Source: Desulfovibrio sp. UIB00
GTDB taxonomy: Bacteria > Desulfobacterota > Desulfovibrionia > Desulfovibrionales > Desulfovibrionaceae
DNA: 64,000 nt
Reading direction: 5' to 3'
Assembly (NCBI RefSeq): GCF_022508225.1
Contig: NZ_JAETXJ010000006.1
Location: 1-64,000, forward strand
The notes under the pieces were generated by a model that ran no database searches, had not been told where the DNA came from, and saw nothing but the letters and a program-made list of their open reading frames with translations. Both the position numbers and the translations under genes were made by a program. Shown here piece after piece: positions 9,118-18,113 of this stretch. Position 1 is the first letter of the stretch. Each line of letters starts with the position of its first letter.

Positions 9118-9162
9118 ACAGACTCTGCACATAGTTGACGCGGCTTTTGCTCAACAGGCCGT

Positions 9163-9210
9163 AATGTAAAACACCGGCTGTCCTTTGCAGGGCAGCCGGT
9201 GTTTTACATT
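9163..9210. terminator. Bidirectional terminator, 18-bp perfect inverted repeat
   Basis: AATGTAAAACACCGGCTG (9163-9180) is repeated exactly in reverse complement at 9193-9210, with a 12-base loop. A/T-rich ends on both arms let it act for the secreted protein (plus) and ilvA (minus), which converge here. Confidence 0.8.
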
Positions 9211-9229
9211 TATTCCGCTTCAGGCGGGC

Positions 9230-10765
9230 TTATTCGTGCCAGCCCAGAAACATCTTGTAGGCATCGTTGTTGGATTCTTCCACATGGGGATAGCCCATGG
9301 CTTCAACGCGTTTGAGAAAATCCTCAAAAGCTTCCTTCTTTTCATCGGGCGCTTCAAATCCCACAAGCACGCGGCCAAAATCCGCGCCGTGATAGCGGTA
9401 CTGGAACAGCGAAATGCTGAAATCCACGCGCATGGCGTCCATAAAGTCCAGCAGCGCGCCGGGGCGTTCGGGGAAGGTGAAACGCAGCAAACGCTCGTGC
9501 AGAATCTGGGGCGCGTTGCCGCCCACCAGATGCCGCACATGCACCTTGGCAAGTTCGTTATCCGTAAGGTCAATGGCCTCAAAGCCCTTGCCCCGCAGTT
9601 CTTTCAGCACCTGGGCCACATCATCGCGCCCGTTGATCTTGATGCCCACCAGTACTCTGGCCTTTACCGGGTCTGAATACCGGGTGCAGAGTTCCGTAAT
9701 GTTGCGGCTGCCAAAAGAGGCGCACAACTGCCGGAAGCTGCCCACGGTTTCGGGGATGGTCACTGCCAGCAGGGCTTCACGCTGAGCGCCTATTTCCGCG
9801 CGGTCAACCACGTGGCTCAGACGGTCAAAGTTCATATTTGCGCCGCTCACAATGGCTACCAGGGTGGCATCATGCAGATCCCCCGCCTTGGCATAGGCCC
9901 GCAGGCCAGCCAGAGCGAGCGCGCCCGCAGGCTCGGCCACAACGCGGGTGTCTTCAAAAATATCCTTGATGGCACCGCAGATGGCGTCCGTTTCAACGGT
10001 GATGATGTCGTCAAGCAGGTCGCGGCACAGAACAAAAGTTTCTTCACCCACCAGCTTGACGGCCACGCCGTCGGCAAACAGGCCCACATCGTGCAGTTCC
10101 ACCCGCTGCCCGGCCATTACGGAACGCCGCATGGCATCGGAATCCACAGGCTCCACGCCGATGACGCGGATTTCAGGCCGCAGGTTCTTGATGTAGGCCG
10201 CGACGCCCGCCGCCATGCCGCCCCCGCCGATGGGGACAAACACGGCGTGTATATCGCCGGGGTGCTGGCGCAGAATTTCCATGCCGATGGTGCCCTGCCC
10301 TGCGATGACATCCGGGTCGTCAAAGGGCGGAATATACACGCAGCCGGTTTCCTGAATCAGGTCAAGCGTATGCTTCCAGGCATCGCTGAAAGACTCCCCG
10401 GAAAGCACAACCTGACCACCCAACCGCTTCACAGCCTCGACCTTGATGGCGGGCGTGGTCACGGGCATGACGATGGTAGCCTCGCACCCCAGCCTGCGCG
10501 CGCCAAGGGCAACGCCCTGAGCGTGATTGCCAGCCGAGGCGGTAATAATGCCCCTGCGCAGCTCTTCCTTGGAAAGATGCGCCATCTTGTTGTAGGCGCC
10601 TCTAATCTTGAAGGAAAAAACAGGCTGGAGGTCTTCGCGCTTGAGCAAAATATTATTGCCGGTGCGGCGCGAAAGACTGACCGCCTCGTCCAGAGGGGTT
10701 TCTACCGCCACGTCGTACACGCGGCTCAAAAGGATACGGTTCAGGTATTCGCTGTGCTTGTCCAT
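9230..10765 (-). CDS. ilvA: Threonine ammonia-lyase, biosynthetic
   Basis: PLP enzyme that deaminates threonine to 2-oxobutanoate for isoleucine synthesis. The 511 residues include the catalytic domain (PLP lysine in SFKIRGAYN, then SAGNHAQGVA and the glycine loop PIGGGGMAAG) and a C-terminal regulatory region with two ACT-like domains (LLAVTIPETVGSF and LLRFTFPERPGALL), so it should be feedback-regulated by isoleucine. The start at 10765 has AAGGA upstream. Confidence 0.93.
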   Translation of the reverse strand: MDKHSEYLNRILLSRVYDVAVETPLDEAVSLSRRTGNNILLKREDLQPVFSFKIRGAYNKMAHLSKEELRRGIITASAGNHAQGVALGARRLGCEATIVMPVTTPAIKVEAVKRLGGQVVLSGESFSDAWKHTLDLIQETGCVYIPPFDDPDVIAGQGTIGMEILRQHPGDIHAVFVPIGGGGMAAGVAAYIKNLRPEIRVIGVEPVDSDAMRRSVMAGQRVELHDVGLFADGVAVKLVGEETFVLCRDLLDDIITVETDAICGAIKDIFEDTRVVAEPAGALALAGLRAYAKAGDLHDATLVAIVSGANMNFDRLSHVVDRAEIGAQREALLAVTIPETVGSFRQLCASFGSRNITELCTRYSDPVKARVLVGIKINGRDDVAQVLKELRGKGFEAIDLTDNELAKVHVRHLVGGNAPQILHERLLRFTFPERPGALLDFMDAMRVDFSISLFQYRYHGADFGRVLVGFEAPDEKKEAFEDFLKRVEAMGYPHVEESNNDAYKMFLGWHE

Positions 10766-11011
10766 GAAAATGTCCTTGCGGGGCTTCGCGCATGGCCGCC
10801 CTTGCGGTCGAAAAACGCATTTTGTGAGGCCAATCTTTATATACCTGCAAGAAATGCTTCTCAAGTGCTTACTTTTTAAACTTCGCGCTGCGTTATGGGC
10901 CGAAATTCTGTTTCTGCCATGTTTTTTTCACGCGGCAGGGCACATCGGCTCACGGCTTGCCCCACTGTTGCGTATCTGTACAGCTACAGGCCATTGCGCT
11001 ATGCTTGCCGA

Positions 11012-11722
11012 ATGACCGAACCAACTTCCGAATTTTCCCAATCTGAAACCCACGGCCTGACCGAATACACGCCGCACATTTCAGTGCGCGCCGCAGGCCG
11101 CCTGTGGCGGCTCACCCGGGCCGCCGACCTTGAGCAGCTTTGGGACGCCATGACGGCCTCGCCCGATGATTTTGACGATGAGCGCCTGCCCTACTGGACG
11201 GAACTCTGGCCTTCAAGCGTTGCCCTGGCGGGCTGGCTTGCGCAGCAACGGCAATACATTGCCGGGCAGCCCTGTCTGGATATCGGCTGCGGCCTGGGCC
11301 TCACCGCCATGGTGGGCCAATGGCTTGGCGCAAAAATGACTGCCATGGACTATGAGGAAGCCGCCCTGCACTTTGCGGCCCGTAACGCCGATATCAACGA
11401 AGTGCCGCAACCGTTGTGGACAGTCATGGACTGGCGGCGGCCCGCCGTGCGGGCGCAGAGCATGCACCGCATCTGGGGCGGCGATATCATGTATGAAAAA
11501 CGTTTTGTGGCTCCGGTGCTGCGCTTCCTTGACCATGCCCTTGCCCCTGATGGCGCGGCATGGGTGGCGGAGCCGGGCCGCACAGTGTACGATGCTTTTC
11601 TGCACGCGCTGCAAAACGGCGGCTGGCAAGGCAGACGGGTGTATCACGAAACAGTGGATCCCCTTTACGCCCAGCCAGTGCCCGTTACCGTACACGTTTG
11701 GGAAATCAGCCGCCGGGCCTGA
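11012..11722 (+). CDS. Class I SAM-dependent methyltransferase, METTL/NNMT-like
   Basis: A 236-residue methyltransferase with motif I CLDIGCGLGL and the acidic ribose-binding MDYEEAAL. The preceding ELWPSSVALAGWL resembles the WP-S-x-x-LA signature of lysine protein methyltransferases (METTL21/EEF2KMT-like), so a protein substrate is possible, but this is inference. It ends about 60 bases before nikR on the same strand. The binding site before the chosen ATG is weak; longer in-frame starts exist. Confidence 0.7.
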   Translation: MTEPTSEFSQSETHGLTEYTPHISVRAAGRLWRLTRAADLEQLWDAMTASPDDFDDERLPYWTELWPSSVALAGWLAQQRQYIAGQPCLDIGCGLGLTAMVGQWLGAKMTAMDYEEAALHFAARNADINEVPQPLWTVMDWRRPAVRAQSMHRIWGGDIMYEKRFVAPVLRFLDHALAPDGAAWVAEPGRTVYDAFLHALQNGGWQGRRVYHETVDPLYAQPVPVTVHVWEISRRA

Positions 11723-11779
11723 GTTCGGGGCGTTCTTCAACCACAGCAATCAGCCCTTATGGGCCATACGGGAAATACC

Positions 11780-12196
11780 ATGGGAAACCTGGCGCGCTTC
11801 GGCGTTTCTTTGGATGAAGATCTGCTGGAACCTTTTGACCAGCTGTGCAAACGCAAAAGCTATCCCAACCGTTCTGAAGCCATACGCGACCTTATCCGCA
11901 AGGCGCTGGTGGAGGAACGCTGGAGCAACGACGCTTCCGGCGCGGGCACGCTCACCCTGGTGTATGACCACCACAAAAACGATCTGGCCCGTCGGCTCAT
12001 GGCCATCCAGCACGACGACCACGATCTTATTGTCACCACGCTTCACGTGCATCTGGATCACTACAACTGCCTTGAGGTGCTTGTGCTTAAGGGCGAACCC
12101 AAACGATTGCGCGCCCTTGCCGACAAACTGATCTCCTGCCGAGGCGTCAAGCACGGCACTTTTACCGCTACTACTACAGGACAGGATCTGGCATAA
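11780..12196 (+). CDS. nikR: Nickel-responsive regulator NikR
   Basis: A 138-residue ribbon-helix-helix repressor. The N-terminal DNA-binding part reads [16 protein letters not shown], and the C-terminal ACT-like domain carries the high-affinity Ni site: an upstream His in IQHDDHD, then [13 protein letters not shown] with the H-x-H and Cys ligands. It would repress nickel uptake genes when Ni is sufficient. It overlaps folE2 by one base (TAATG), so the two are translationally coupled. An ATG seven codons upstream has no binding site. Confidence 0.88.
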   Translation: MGNLARFGVSLDEDLLEPFDQLCKRKSYPNRSEAIRDLIRKALVEERWSNDASGAGTLTLVYDHHKNDLARRLMAIQHDDHDLIVTTLHVHLDHYNCLEVLVLKGEPKRLRALADKLISCRGVKHGTFTATTTGQDLA

Positions 12197-12975
12197 TGGA
12201 AGACGTACAGAGCCACGCCCCGCAGGTTGCCCTGAATATTGACCGCGTGGGTGTTCGCGAGCTGAAGCTGCCCCTGCTGGTGCGCGACCGCTGCCAGGGG
12301 ACGCAACAGACCGTGGCTACCGTAGACCTTGGGGTGGACTTGCCTTCATCCTTTAAGGGTACCCACATGAGCCGCTTTGTTGAGGCTCTGGAGCAATGGA
12401 ACGATGAGATCAGCTATCAGTCCGTGCGGCGGCTGCTGGTCAATATCAAGGAACGGCTTGGCGCGCGGCGGGCCTATGCCCGGTTCTGTTTTCCCTATTT
12501 TATTGTCAAAAAGGCCCCTGCCTCGGGCAGCCCGGCCACGGTTGCCTACGAATGCCGCCTCACCGGCGAGCTGGACGACAAGGGCCAGTCGTTCGTTCTT
12601 GAAACCGATGTTCCGGTTATGACTGTCTGCCCCTGCTCCAAGGCCATCAGCCGCGAGGGCGCGCACAGCCAGCGGGCCATGGTGCGTATGCGTTTGCGCA
12701 TGCGGGCTTTTTCGTGGCTTGAAGATTTCATCGATATTGCCGAAGAATCCGGCTCGTCCGCCGTCTACACCCTGCTCAAGCGCGAGGATGAAAAATTCGT
12801 CACAGAGAGCGCCTTTGCCCGCCCCACCTTTGTGGAGGATGTGGTGCGCAACGTGGCGCAAAAGCTCACGGCCCACGGGCAGGTGGAGTGGTTCAGCGTT
12901 GAGGTGGAGAGCATGGAATCCATCCACAACCACAATGCCTTTGCCCGCATTGAACGCGATCTCTCTGTTCGCTGA
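12196..12975 (+). CDS. folE2: GTP cyclohydrolase FolE2 (type IB)
   Basis: Metal-flexible GTP cyclohydrolase that makes dihydroneopterin triphosphate for folate or queuosine-type pathways. The 259 residues match the family. The metal-binding cysteine region is visible as [10 protein letters not shown], followed by HSQRAMV. Coupling to nikR is interesting because FolE2 is often the enzyme used when zinc is limiting; a link to metal status is inference. Confidence 0.9.
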   Translation: MEDVQSHAPQVALNIDRVGVRELKLPLLVRDRCQGTQQTVATVDLGVDLPSSFKGTHMSRFVEALEQWNDEISYQSVRRLLVNIKERLGARRAYARFCFPYFIVKKAPASGSPATVAYECRLTGELDDKGQSFVLETDVPVMTVCPCSKAISREGAHSQRAMVRMRLRMRAFSWLEDFIDIAEESGSSAVYTLLKREDEKFVTESAFARPTFVEDVVRNVAQKLTAHGQVEWFSVEVESMESIHNHNAFARIERDLSVR

Positions 12976-13111
12976 CATGCCGTGCTGACGCTGATTACAC
13001 TGGCGCCTTGCGGCAGCATGTTCTGAGTACGCGATAATACTCTGAAAAGCCGCCTCGCCCCTTGATTGCAAAAAACCCCAACCACCCGCCAACCGGGCCA
13101 AAAAAAAGTTT

Positions 13112-13140
13112 TTGTATTCGGGTAATACTTGTGCTAGTTA
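13112..13140 (+). promoter_or_regulatory. Possible promoter of the flagellar rod-like gene
   Basis: TTGTAT (13112-13117), 17-base spacer and TAGTTA (13135-13140), 15 bases before the start codon. The short leader makes this assignment tentative. Confidence 0.35.
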
Positions 13141-13155
13141 AGCCGTAAGGTGTGA

Positions 13156-13554
13156 ATGATGAGTAGCAGTAGCCTACAGATCGGCGCATCAGCCTTGAAT
13201 GCCTTTTCGTGGGGCACGGCTGTTACAGCGCATAATGTAGCCAACGTCAGTACGGCTGGTTTTGAGCCGCGCCGTGCCGTCTACTCCAGCAATGCCAACG
13301 ATCAAGGCGTTAGTTTTGAAGCCGCGCTGAAAGACGCGGGATCAAAAGTCGGCCCCAGCTCGGACTGGAATGCCGCCAACGCCGTTCTTGATGTCACTTC
13401 CGGTATTCCCCTGGAAGCATCCGCACCCAGCGGTACGGATCTTGCGCGGGAATTCACTCAGATGATCTCCACCCAGCACGCCTATGAGGCAAACGCGCAG
13501 GTAGTGCGCACCAGTGATACCATGCTGGGTACGCTTTTAGACATCAAGGCTTGA
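13156..13554 (+). CDS. Short flagellar rod/hook-like protein
   Basis: A 132-residue protein with the two ends of flagellar axial proteins (FlgB/FlgC/FlgG class). The N-terminal helix contains AHNVANVSTAGFEPRR, and the C-terminal helix is like the DUF1078 region (EFTQMISTQHAYEANAQ and then TSDTMLGTLLDIKA). The middle is short. FlgC is about 140-150 residues, so this could be a FlgC-like rod subunit, but it stands alone, with its own terminator and no flagellar neighbours. Confidence 0.7.
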   Translation: MMSSSSLQIGASALNAFSWGTAVTAHNVANVSTAGFEPRRAVYSSNANDQGVSFEAALKDAGSKVGPSSDWNAANAVLDVTSGIPLEASAPSGTDLAREFTQMISTQHAYEANAQVVRTSDTMLGTLLDIKA

Positions 13555-13567
13555 CCAACTACAGACA

Positions 13568-13591
13568 AACGGGGTTATTCCCGTTTTTTTT
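13568..13591 (+). terminator. Intrinsic terminator
   Basis: AACGGG-N6-CCCGTT followed by eight T; ends the rod-like protein gene. Confidence 0.85.
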
Positions 13592-13642
13592 GCGTGACCC
13601 GCCGTTGCCTTTGTGCTGCGGCGCAACCCACACGGAGTGCCG

Positions 13643-14812
13643 ATGGGTAGATGCCTGAAACTGTGTGCGCTGACTCTGGCTTGCGCCATGACCTTTGGCT
13701 GCGCAGTAAAAAACAACCAGCGTGGTGACTACAGCACACAAGCGGAACAGCGTTTTCGCCGTTCTTATGAAGCTGCTTTTGACAACAACGAGCAGCAGGG
13801 CAGCCAGCAGCTTTTGCGCAAGGCACGGTCTGCCATCGGCACCCCATATGTTCCCGGCGGCATGTCGCCGGGAGGATTTGACTGCTCGGGATTTGTCTGC
13901 TGGGCATACAAAAGCGTGGGCGTGAGCCTGCCGCGCACCGCCCGTGAACAGTCCGTTGTGGGTAAGCGCATCAATAATGTGGAAGAGATGCAGGTTGGCG
14001 ATATTGTCGCCTTCCGCCACCCCCGCCGGGGCTATCACACCGGCATCTATGTGGGCGACGGCAAGTTCATCCACAGCCCCCACCGCCGCACCACCGTCCG
14101 TGTCAACTCACTGGACGACCCCTATTTCAAAGGCACATTCCTCGGCGCCCGGCGCGTCAAGATGGACGGCACCGAAAATCTTGTGGCCGAAGCCCAGACC
14201 CGCCTGAACGACTACGCGGAAGAAAAGGCCGTGCGCGATATTTATCGCAGCCACAAGCCCTCCTCCCGCTCCAGCGTTGCCAGCAACGACGACCACAGAA
14301 AGAGCAGCAAGGATCGCGGCAAGGAAAAAGACAAAGACCGCTCCAAGGATAAAAATCCTTCCAAATCGCGCGAGCAGTTTGTGGAAGTGGCCAGTCTGGA
14401 CAAAAAGCACTCCACCCGCAAGATCGAGGTGGAAAAGGCTGACAAGTCGTCCTCCAGGTCTTCAAGCAAGGCATCCGTCAAGGAAGACAAGTCGGACAAA
14501 AAGAGCAGTGCATCTTCGTCCAAATCCAGTTCTTCCCGAGCTGAAGCTGAAAAGTCCGAACGCAAGAGCGAGGCCCGCAAATCTGACGCCCCCAAGGCTG
14601 AAGCGCGCAAGACGGAAAGCCACAAATCTGAAGCCGCCAAGAGCGACAGCAAGTCTGGCTCTTCCAAGTCCAGCGCCTCCAAGGGCGAATCGACCAAGCA
14701 CGAATCCACCAAGTCTGAATCCGGCAAGAAGGACAAGAGCGATGGCAAGGTGGCTTCTTCCAAGTCTGACGATGGCAAGAGCAAAAAAACTCCCGCCAAA
14801 AACCGGGATTAG
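13643..14812 (+). CDS. NlpC/P60 family lipoprotein with Lys/Ser-rich tail
   Basis: A 389-residue predicted peptidoglycan hydrolase. A signal peptide ends in the lipobox MTFGC, so it is probably lipid-anchored. The NlpC/P60 domain (about residues 50-170) has the catalytic Cys in FDCSGFVCW, the His in GYHTGIYVG and a third polar residue near FIHSPHRR. The last roughly 190 residues are low-complexity, built from short KS-D/E-S-K-type units and strongly basic, and could bind cell-wall or nucleic-acid polyanions. GGAG precedes the chosen start. Confidence 0.85.
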   Translation: MGRCLKLCALTLACAMTFGCAVKNNQRGDYSTQAEQRFRRSYEAAFDNNEQQGSQQLLRKARSAIGTPYVPGGMSPGGFDCSGFVCWAYKSVGVSLPRTAREQSVVGKRINNVEEMQVGDIVAFRHPRRGYHTGIYVGDGKFIHSPHRRTTVRVNSLDDPYFKGTFLGARRVKMDGTENLVAEAQTRLNDYAEEKAVRDIYRSHKPSSRSSVASNDDHRKSSKDRGKEKDKDRSKDKNPSKSREQFVEVASLDKKHSTRKIEVEKADKSSSRSSSKASVKEDKSDKKSSASSSKSSSSRAEAEKSERKSEARKSDAPKAEARKTESHKSEAAKSDSKSGSSKSSASKGESTKHESTKSESGKKDKSDGKVASSKSDDGKSKKTPAKNRD

Positions 14813-14831
14813 AATTCATAGGACATAATTG

Positions 14832-15344
14832 ATGCTTCCTAATATTTCTCCTGCAGAAGCACTGAAGATGCTGCAGGATAACAAGGCTCGCCTTGTGGAT
14901 GTGCGTGAAGCGGACGAACTCGCGGCATTGCGTGTTCCCGGTGCCGAAGCGGCCCCCCTTTCGGTCATTTCGTGGATGGATCTGCGCCCCGCCACCGCTG
15001 AACTCCCCATCATATTTACCTGCAATTCCGGCAACCGCACCACCAAGAACAGCGACCTGCTGCAAAAACTTGCGGCAGGCCCCGCATGGCAGATGGAAGG
15101 CGGCGTCAGCGCCTGGGCCAAACAGGGGCTGCCTGTGGAAACCTCCAAACAGACGCTGCCCATTTTTCGACAGATTCAGATTGGCGCTGGCGGGCTGGTG
15201 CTGGCTGGCGTTCTCGGCTCCCTGGCGTGGCCCTCAATGCTGTGGCTTTCGGCCTTTGTGGGCGCTGGGCTCGTGTTTGCAGGCGTGACTGGCTTTTGCG
15301 GTCTGGGCATACTGCTTTCGGCCATGCCCTGGAACAAAAAATAG
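14832..15344 (+). CDS. Rhodanese with C-terminal membrane domain
   Basis: A 170-residue protein. The first 110 residues form a rhodanese domain with the active-site loop CNSGNRTT, able to carry a persulfide. The C-terminal part has two hydrophobic segments of the DUF2892 type (AGGLVLAGVLGSLAWP and GLVFAGVTGFCGLG), which anchor it in the membrane. It lies between the NlpC gene and gluQ, 4 bases before gluQ. The start is the ATG after GGAC at 14821. Confidence 0.8.
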   Translation: MLPNISPAEALKMLQDNKARLVDVREADELAALRVPGAEAAPLSVISWMDLRPATAELPIIFTCNSGNRTTKNSDLLQKLAAGPAWQMEGGVSAWAKQGLPVETSKQTLPIFRQIQIGAGGLVLAGVLGSLAWPSMLWLSAFVGAGLVFAGVTGFCGLGILLSAMPWNKK

Positions 15345-15348
15345 TTTT

Positions 15349-16338
15349 ATGCACGCCGCGCCTGTTATTCGCGGCAGGCTGGCTCCCAGCCCTACCGGCT
15401 ATATCCATCTTGGCAATGCCTGGGCCTTTCTGCTCGCATGGCTTGCCGCCCGGGCCAGCTCTGGCGAGGTGGTTCTGCGCATTGAAGATATTGATCCGCA
15501 GCGCTCACGCCCCGAATACTCCGCAGCCCTCATTGAAGACCTGACATGGCTTGGCCTGGATTGGGATTATGGCCCGGACAAGCCGGAACCGGCTGGCGGA
15601 TGTCTGGGGCCGTTTGAGCAAAGCCGCAGGAGCCAGCACTATGCGGCGGCCATTGCGCAGCTTGAAAGTGCAGGCCTGACGTATCCGTGCTTTTGCACGC
15701 GCAAGGAATTGCGCAGCATGGCAGGTGCGCCGCATGTTGATGATGCTGGAGCGCCCTACCCTGGCACTTGCCGCAGCCTGAATCAGGCGCAGCGGCAGGC
15801 ATTGCTGGAGTCAGGCCGCCGCCCCTGCCTGCGTCTGCGCTGCCCGGACGGGTCCGTCAATTTCACCGATACTGTTTTTGGGCCGCGATCGCTCACGCTG
15901 GCAGACTGCGGGGGCGACTTTGCCCTGCGTCGCTCTGACGGCGTTGTGGCCTATCAGCTTGCCGTGGCCGTGGACGATGCGCTCATGGGCATAAATCAGG
16001 TGGTGCGCGGGCGCGACATCCTCATTTCAACACCGAGACAGATTGCTCTTCTCAAGCTCCTGGGCTATGGTGCACCCGCTTATGCGCATGTGCCGCTGCT
16101 TCTGGATGACGAAGGCGAGCGCCTTGCCAAAAGGCACCAGAGCCTCGCGCTGCGCAACCTGCGGCAAATGGGCGCAGACCCCCGCAGAATAACCGGATTG
16201 CTCGGCGCGCTTGCCGGGTGCAATCCCGGCGGCACTGCCGCCAGCCCTGCGGAACTGATACCGTATTTTTCGCTTTCGCGCCTTGATGGCGATGATATCC
16301 GCCTTGGGCGCGAGATGCTACGCGCGCTTGTGGCCTGA
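15349..16338 (+). CDS. gluQ: Glutamyl-Q tRNA(Asp) synthetase
   Basis: Glutamylates the queuosine base of tRNA-Asp. The 329-residue size fits a GluRS-like protein without an anticodon-binding domain. The class I signature region is PSPTGYIHLGNA, the zinc site is CFC with a later PGTC, and the second class I motif region is LAKRHQS. It starts 4 bases after the rhodanese gene, so the two may be co-translated. Confidence 0.9.
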   Translation: MHAAPVIRGRLAPSPTGYIHLGNAWAFLLAWLAARASSGEVVLRIEDIDPQRSRPEYSAALIEDLTWLGLDWDYGPDKPEPAGGCLGPFEQSRRSQHYAAAIAQLESAGLTYPCFCTRKELRSMAGAPHVDDAGAPYPGTCRSLNQAQRQALLESGRRPCLRLRCPDGSVNFTDTVFGPRSLTLADCGGDFALRRSDGVVAYQLAVAVDDALMGINQVVRGRDILISTPRQIALLKLLGYGAPAYAHVPLLLDDEGERLAKRHQSLALRNLRQMGADPRRITGLLGALAGCNPGGTAASPAELIPYFSLSRLDGDDIRLGREMLRALVA

Positions 16339-16385
16339 CGGCCATTTGAATACAAACACCGCTCATGTAATGACAGAGGATGTTT

Positions 16386-16766
16386 ATGACCATGCAGAAC
16401 CTGGATCAGACCTTTTTGGACAAGATTTTTCCCGCTGGCCGTGCAGATGAATTTTTTGACGCGCTCTTTGGCGGCGCTGAAGAAGGCGCTTACGACATCG
16501 GCCTGGTTTGCCGCAGCGTTGAGCCGCAAAAGGCCAAGCTGGCCTTTGAACTGCGCCAGCGCCCCGGCAAGTGCCTTGCCTGCAACCTGACCTATGGACT
16601 GCCTCAGGTTTTCCAGCGGCACCCCATCCTGAATGTGGCTGGCGTTGCGCGTGATGTCGCCTCCCACCTCGGCTGGCCTGCGGAATCCACCAAGTGGAAG
16701 CTGGGCCACACGGAAGAAGTGAACCGCGAGCTGCACGTTATCCCCCTCGTGGTGGAATGCGCGTAA
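16386..16766 (+). CDS. Conserved small protein, function unknown
   Basis: A 126-residue soluble protein (MQNLDQTFLDKIFPAGRADE near the start, later RPGKCLACNLTYGL with a C-x-x-C). I recognise it as a protein common near this locus in Desulfovibrio-like genomes but know no function. The ATG at 16386 was preferred over 16380 because AGAGG lies 6 bases before it. Transcription probably ends near the tRNA. Confidence 0.55.
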   Translation: MTMQNLDQTFLDKIFPAGRADEFFDALFGGAEEGAYDIGLVCRSVEPQKAKLAFELRQRPGKCLACNLTYGLPQVFQRHPILNVAGVARDVASHLGWPAESTKWKLGHTEEVNRELHVIPLVVECA

Positions 16767-16823
16767 GCCGAACAGACCTATCCGCTTGACAAAGGCCCTG
16801 TTTTTTGGCACTTCATGTCGGTT

Positions 16824-16899
16824 GCCAGCTTAGCTCAGTTGGTAGAGCAGCTGATTCGTAATCAGCAGGTCAAGAGTTCAAGTCTCTTAGCTGGCTCCA
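16824..16899 (+). tRNA. tRNA-Thr (anticodon CGT)
   Basis: A 76-nt cloverleaf with acceptor GCCAGCT/AGCTGGC, D-stem GCTC/GAGC, anticodon arm GCTGA-TTCGTAA-TCAGC, T-arm AAGAG-TTCAAGT-CTCTT and encoded CCA. Anticodon CGT reads ACG (threonine). Confidence 0.97.
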
Positions 16900-16908
16900 C
16901 AGAATTTA

Positions 16909-16940
16909 GCCCTCACGGTGAAAACCGCGAGGGCTTTTTT
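16909..16940 (+). terminator. Terminator after tRNA-Thr
   Basis: GCCCTC pairs with GAGGGC around a small inner stem CGGT/ACCG, followed by six T. Confidence 0.85.
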
Positions 16941-17141
16941 GTTGGAGCTTCAAAGGGAATTACATGGCCCCCACTAACACGGCTCCTCGATCCCTACTAA
17001 CTGTACAAGCTAGAAAACTCATCCATAAGGGCAACATGTCATTTCCCTCGGTGCACAGCTTGCCTTATAGGATATCATGCTTAATTTCTAGCACGGTGCA
17101 AACAAAAACAGGCTCTACACCAAAAACATGGAGGGCGGATC

Positions 17142-17600
17142 ATGCCAATGAGAGCAAGTGACATCGAGGTTGGTATCGTGAACAGTTTTATTGGTAGGGA
17201 GATCAACGAAAATATGCCGCCGATAAGAGAACTTCAGCGGAACTATGGAGCACAAAATACTTTAACAAATGAAAGTCGCCCCTTTGTTTGTATTGGTCAT
17301 CGGGATGGCATCAGTCAATGGGCTGTAATAACAACAACCCAAAGGGCTGAACGGCTCCTGATAGACCTCTCATGGCGAACTTGGCAAGATGGAAATGACC
17401 ACCACAGGCCCAATGTCAACTGGCTCACAGCCTCTCAATATATAAATGGGGCCGTCTTTCAAGGCCCTGATGAAATTTGGGCACTGCTGGCTCGAGACGA
17501 CAACTCCAGCGGTCGTTTTAAAATCATTAATGAGGAAGGAATACGCCGAATCCATGAACATCTCTGTCCGCAGCTAGCAGAAACCAATCCAATATTTTAG
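17142..17600 (+). CDS. Unrecognised protein in a low-GC segment
   Basis: A 152-residue predicted soluble protein with no recognised domain (RPFVCIGHRDGISQWAVIT and DLSWRTWQDGND are its most conserved-looking stretches). Its base composition is clearly more A/T-rich than the flanks. It lies immediately downstream of a tRNA gene, a common integration target. It could be a remnant of a mobile element or a toxin-antitoxin-type accessory gene. GGAGGG lies 6 bases before the start. Confidence 0.5.
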   Translation: MPMRASDIEVGIVNSFIGREINENMPPIRELQRNYGAQNTLTNESRPFVCIGHRDGISQWAVITTTQRAERLLIDLSWRTWQDGNDHHRPNVNWLTASQYINGAVFQGPDEIWALLARDDNSSGRFKIINEEGIRRIHEHLCPQLAETNPIF

Positions 17601-17797
17601 ACTACAATTTTCTTAATAATTAGTAGGTTGTAGTCTTCCTAGGTCACTTCAGGCTCTCTTTTTGGCCTTTGCTACACTTGGTCAGACAAAATAAAAACGG
17701 ATTGAGAGCATTACCGTAATATATTTAACCTACCAAATGCGCCCCGGCTCCGATGCATGCGGGGTGTTAATTCTTGCACTCGATCGTTGCCCCCCCC
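17601..17797. other. Non-coding AT-rich gap
   Basis: About 200 bases between the unrecognised gene and a minus-strand terminator. A run of C precedes the terminator A-tract. I see no gene or clear repeat. Confidence 0.4.
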
Positions 17798-17841
17798 AAA
17801 AAACATGATCGGCTTTCCCCGCCAAGGAGAAAGCCGATCAT
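17798..17841 (-). terminator. Intrinsic terminator of the zinc microprotein
   Basis: A 13-bp stem (17805-17817 with 17829-17841) followed on the minus strand by GTTTTTTG. It ends the small gene at 17920-18084. Confidence 0.75.
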
Positions 17842-17919
17842 TTGTATCATCCTGATTTCTGTCTGCCGCGCAGGTTTGATCAGGAGGCAAGTTATGTTCG
17901 TTAATGGGGCCGCTCGGTG

Positions 17920-18084
17920 CTAGTCGCAAACGCCTTCATGTTCGGGGCCTTCGGGAACAGTGCAGGCATGTTGCTTTTTACCTGTTCCGTTGCACTCAAA
18001 ACACTTTGTGCCAGCATCGTCTTTTCCCTTACCCTGACAAGCCGGGCAGGTGGTGTAGTCATCAACTCTCGTTTTCTGGGCCAT
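17920..18084 (-). CDS. 54-residue DnaJ-type zinc-finger microprotein
   Basis: A complete 54-residue reading frame, too small for many gene callers. It has the zinc-binding pair CPACQGKG and CFECNGTG (C-x-x-C-x-G-x-G twice, 11 residues apart), which matches the cysteine-rich repeat of DnaJ. Further cysteines at residues 41 and 53 may add a metal ligand. It has a strong AGGGGGA binding site, a TTGACA-containing promoter and its own terminator, so it is a real transcription unit. Function is unknown; a chaperone-like or rRNA-binding role is a guess. Confidence 0.75.
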   Translation of the reverse strand: MAQKTRVDDYTTCPACQGKGKDDAGTKCFECNGTGKKQHACTVPEGPEHEGVCD

Positions 18085-18113
18085 AATGAGTCCCCCTTTC
18101 TGGAGTTATGCTA

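Noticed and set aside
14242-14799. Long open frame opposite the Lys/Ser-rich tail of the NlpC protein
   Set aside because: It is the antisense shadow of a low-complexity coding region, rich in Ser/Leu, with no ribosome binding site.
16964-17161. 65-codon frame just after the tRNA terminator
   Set aside because: It overlaps the better-supported frame starting at 17142 and has no recognisable domain.
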